Both the position numbers and the translations under genes were made by a program. A stretch of DNA of 35,374 bases, taken from NCBI GenBank assembly GCA_024401025.1, contig JAKSLV010000014.1, positions 1-35,374 of the forward strand, in the 5' to 3' direction. The notes beneath the pieces were generated by a model. The model made no database searches, was not told the DNA's origin, and was given only the letters and a program-made list of their open reading frames with translations. Source of the stretch: Bacteroidales bacterium. GTDB taxonomy: Bacteria; Bacteroidota; Bacteroidia; Bacteroidales; UBA3824. Of the stretch, positions 33,305 through 35,374 are shown in pieces (the stretch's first letter is position 1; every line of letters begins with the position of its first letter).

Positions 33305-35223
33305 TCAGATTCACTCACATATTAATATTGGCGGCGTTGCTGCTGTGTCAGCAGGCCGTGGCACAGCGGCCTCAGGATCGTATCGACAGCATGGAGCAGG
33401 TGGCTGAGGCTGCCTCTGAGGAGGACCTGCCGCGCATACTCCTCGACATTGCCTACGAATGCAGGATAACCAGCCCGATACGCGGAATACAGAACGCGCT
33501 GAGGGCGATGGACGTGGCCGAGGACAACGGCGACCTCTATTACATAGTGGAATCGTATAATCTGCTCGCCCTCAACGAGAGGTACTCCAAGATGGAAAAC
33601 GAGGCGCTCAACCATTACAAGATGGCGCTCAGGAAGGCTCAGGAATTCGGCTTGGAAGATCTCTACGACAAATGCTACAACAACGTGGCCCGTATGTGTC
33701 AGGAGCTTGGCGATATGGATGGATCCAGGCCGATGATAGATTCGGCTTTCGTATATGCCAAGCTCACCGAGGACACTCTGGAGCTGAGCAACGCGTATCT
33801 TCATTTGGGACTCTGGATGCACCGCAACGGCAAAGAGGAGCTGGCTCTGGGATATCTGAAGGAATCATTCAATATGCGCGAGATGGTGTTGCCGCCATAC
33901 GACCTTGAGCGACTGATACCTCTCTGGCACATGGCTGACATCTACGTGGAGCAGAAGGAGTATCAGAAGGCCAGAGACCTCATAAATATGAACTTCCAGA
34001 ACTCGCAGCTGTCGCAATGGCACGATTTCATGTCGAGATTGTGGTACAAGCTGGCGCAGATTTATTATATGGAGAATATGCTGGATTCGGCGGAATACAC
34101 CCTGGAGCGGGCCATGCAGGAGAGCGTGTTCTGCATGGATGTTCAGAAAATGGCCATCACATCCAAGCTGATGAACAGGATTTATGTGGCCAAGGGCGAT
34201 TTCAAGAAGGCAGCCGACATATCGCACCGCTTTATGGAAACCAGCGACATGATTTTCAATCAGGAGCTTTACGATCAGTTTATAAAGATACAGTATACCG
34301 ACGAGTATCAGGACAACGAGAAAAGCATCTCGCTGCAGCACACACGACGCAACACGGCCATAGTATTGTTGCTGTTTGCGCTGCTGGCAATGGTGGGAAG
34401 CCTGATATTCTATTTTGTGATGGTGAGGAGCAACAAGGAGATCTCTCAGCTAAACAAGGACCTGGGCCGCAAGCAAACCACCATGCAGCACAGGCTAAAA
34501 TACGCCCACGCCATTCAGATGGCCATCCAGCCCGACTTGAAGGAGTTTGGCGAGGTTTTCAGCGACAAGTTCCTCCTCTACATTCCGCGCGACATCGTGA
34601 GCGGCGATTTCTTCTGGAAATTCAGCGACGATAACCATGAGATGCTAGTGGTGGCCGACTGCACGGGTCACGGTGTGCCGGGTGCGATGCTTACGATGCT
34701 GGGAACATCAATACTTCAGACTCTGGCATCTTCGGGAATGAGGAAGGCCGCCGAGGTGCTTCAGGAACTGAGGGCAAGGATAATATTCCTGATGGGCGTA
34801 AACTCCGTAAACAAGATGCAGGACGGTATGGACATATCGCTGATAGTGATTGACAAGGCCACGATGAAACTCGACTACGCCGGCGCGTACAACAATCTGG
34901 TGTACATCCGCGATGGCGAGCTTCACGAGATTAAGGCCACACGCTGCCCCATTGGCGAATACATCGTGGAGCCGCCTTTCAAGAGTCAGGAGCTTCAGCT
35001 TCAGAAAGACGACTGCATCTACATCATGAGCGATGGCTACGCATCCCAGTTTGGCGGCGACGACAACAGGAAATACTCTCAACGAAAGCTTCTGAAACTT
35101 CTGCTTGAGCATCACAAGGAGCCGATGGCCGATTTCTGCAAATTGCTGAAAAAGCATTTCAACGACTGGCGCGGCAACTGCGAGCAGGTGGACGACGTTA
35201 CGGTGGCAGGCTTCAGGGTGTAG
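33301..35223 (+). CDS. TPR–TM–SpoIIE phosphatase, pair 3 second gene (active-site complete)
   Basis: The 640-residue protein has a signal peptide (MIRFTHILILAALLLCQQAVAQ), TPR-like repeats (about 35–330), a TM helix (about 351–374), a linker helix (RLKYAHAIQMAIQPD) and an intact SpoIIE domain: VSGDFFW (D436), ADCTGHGVPGA (D453), SDG (D578) and DDVT (D631/D632). It is very similar to the pair 1 second gene in length, motif position and domain sequence. The ATG overlaps the upstream TGA. It is the last gene of the array; a new promoter follows. Confidence 0.93.
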   Translation: MIRFTHILILAALLLCQQAVAQRPQDRIDSMEQVAEAASEEDLPRILLDIAYECRITSPIRGIQNALRAMDVAEDNGDLYYIVESYNLLALNERYSKMENEALNHYKMALRKAQEFGLEDLYDKCYNNVARMCQELGDMDGSRPMIDSAFVYAKLTEDTLELSNAYLHLGLWMHRNGKEELALGYLKESFNMREMVLPPYDLERLIPLWHMADIYVEQKEYQKARDLINMNFQNSQLSQWHDFMSRLWYKLAQIYYMENMLDSAEYTLERAMQESVFCMDVQKMAITSKLMNRIYVAKGDFKKAADISHRFMETSDMIFNQELYDQFIKIQYTDEYQDNEKSISLQHTRRNTAIVLLLFALLAMVGSLIFYFVMVRSNKEISQLNKDLGRKQTTMQHRLKYAHAIQMAIQPDLKEFGEVFSDKFLLYIPRDIVSGDFFWKFSDDNHEMLVVADCTGHGVPGAMLTMLGTSILQTLASSGMRKAAEVLQELRARIIFLMGVNSVNKMQDGMDISLIVIDKATMKLDYAGAYNNLVYIRDGELHEIKATRCPIGEYIVEPPFKSQELQLQKDDCIYIMSDGYASQFGGDDNRKYSQRKLLKLLLEHHKEPMADFCKLLKKHFNDWRGNCEQVDDVTVAGFRV

Positions 35224-35231
35224 AAAAAAAA

Positions 35232-35263
35232 TTTGGTGCATTAATGCTTATTTCCTACATTTG
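35232..35263 (+). promoter_or_regulatory. Promoter for the aminotransferase gene
   Basis: TTTG (35232–35235), 20 nt, then TACATTTG (35256–35263): full consensus at ideal spacing, 20 nt before ATG 35284. Confidence 0.75.
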
Positions 35264-35283
35264 CAAAATTTTTATTGCATATT

Positions 35284-35374
35284 ATGAACGAAGAACTAGA
35301 AATGAATTCTGCTAATTCATTACAGATATCGCAGCGTGGTATCGAGATGCCACAGTCGCCTATTAGAAAACTCG
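35284..35374 (+). CDS. Probable PLP-dependent aminotransferase, 5' end only
   Basis: Thirty codons are present before the window ends. The segment ISQRGIEMPQSPIRKL resembles the N-terminus of Bacteroidota class I/II aminotransferases, which read ISxRGxxMPxSPIRKLVPxAD. The catalytic lysine region lies beyond the window, so the call rests on this short stretch only. It has its own promoter and is probably unrelated to the phosphatase array. Confidence 0.55.
   Translation, partial: MNEELEMNSANSLQISQRGIEMPQSPIRKL

Overview
The window comes from a Bacteroidota genome, most likely order Bacteroidales. The evidence is the promoter class (−7 element TAnnTTTG, often with TTTG about 19–21 nt upstream), A-rich translation starts without Shine-Dalgarno sequences, and the gene families present (DUF368, porin O/P-like barrel, TonB C-terminal domain protein, YfiR/DUF4154 sensors). 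It is chromosomal. I see no tRNA, rRNA, transposase or CRISPR array.

The dominant theme is SpoIIE/PP2C-type Ser/Thr phosphatase signalling. There are nine SpoIIE-domain proteins, two SiaB-family kinases, one SiaC-family switch protein and one Hanks-type Ser/Thr kinase. Left block (1–12.7 kb): a minus-strand membrane-anchored degenerate SpoIIE protein (125–1288); divergently, two tandem YfiR–coiled coil–TM–PAS–SpoIIE phosphatases (1659–4061, 4063–6477) followed by a diverged SiaB homologue (6515–7057) and a hairpin terminator; an ABC-F ATPase on the minus strand; a DUF368 membrane protein; an RlmL-like methyltransferase whose catalytic motifs have decayed; and a promoter driving a canonical SiaB kinase plus SiaC (11598–12567), closed by a strong terminator.

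Middle block (12.7–21.4 kb): general genes. These are a UDP-sugar dehydrogenase, a lipoprotein DNA/RNA non-specific endonuclease, a secreted TonB-C protein with tcdA, a small secreted repeat protein, a MATE transporter, a His-rich porin-like barrel and a sodium:solute symporter.

Right block (21.4–35.2 kb): six secreted/anchored TPR–TM–SpoIIE proteins, all 639–642 aa, in three consecutive two-gene units. In each unit the first gene encodes a protein lacking metal-binding aspartates of the phosphatase and the second encodes one with all of them. Two units overlap by ATGA and the third has a 15-bp gap. A minus-strand Ser/Thr kinase with TM and TPR/Sel1 repeats sits between units 2 and 3. The window ends in the first codons of a probable PLP-dependent aminotransferase.

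Working model (inference): envelope sensors feed SpoIIE phosphatases that dephosphorylate SiaC-type switch protein(s), opposed by SiaB kinase(s). The paired inactive/active TPR phosphatases look like a repeated heteromeric receptor module. No sigma factor, STAS anti-anti-sigma factor or diguanylate cyclase is encoded here, so the output is unknown.
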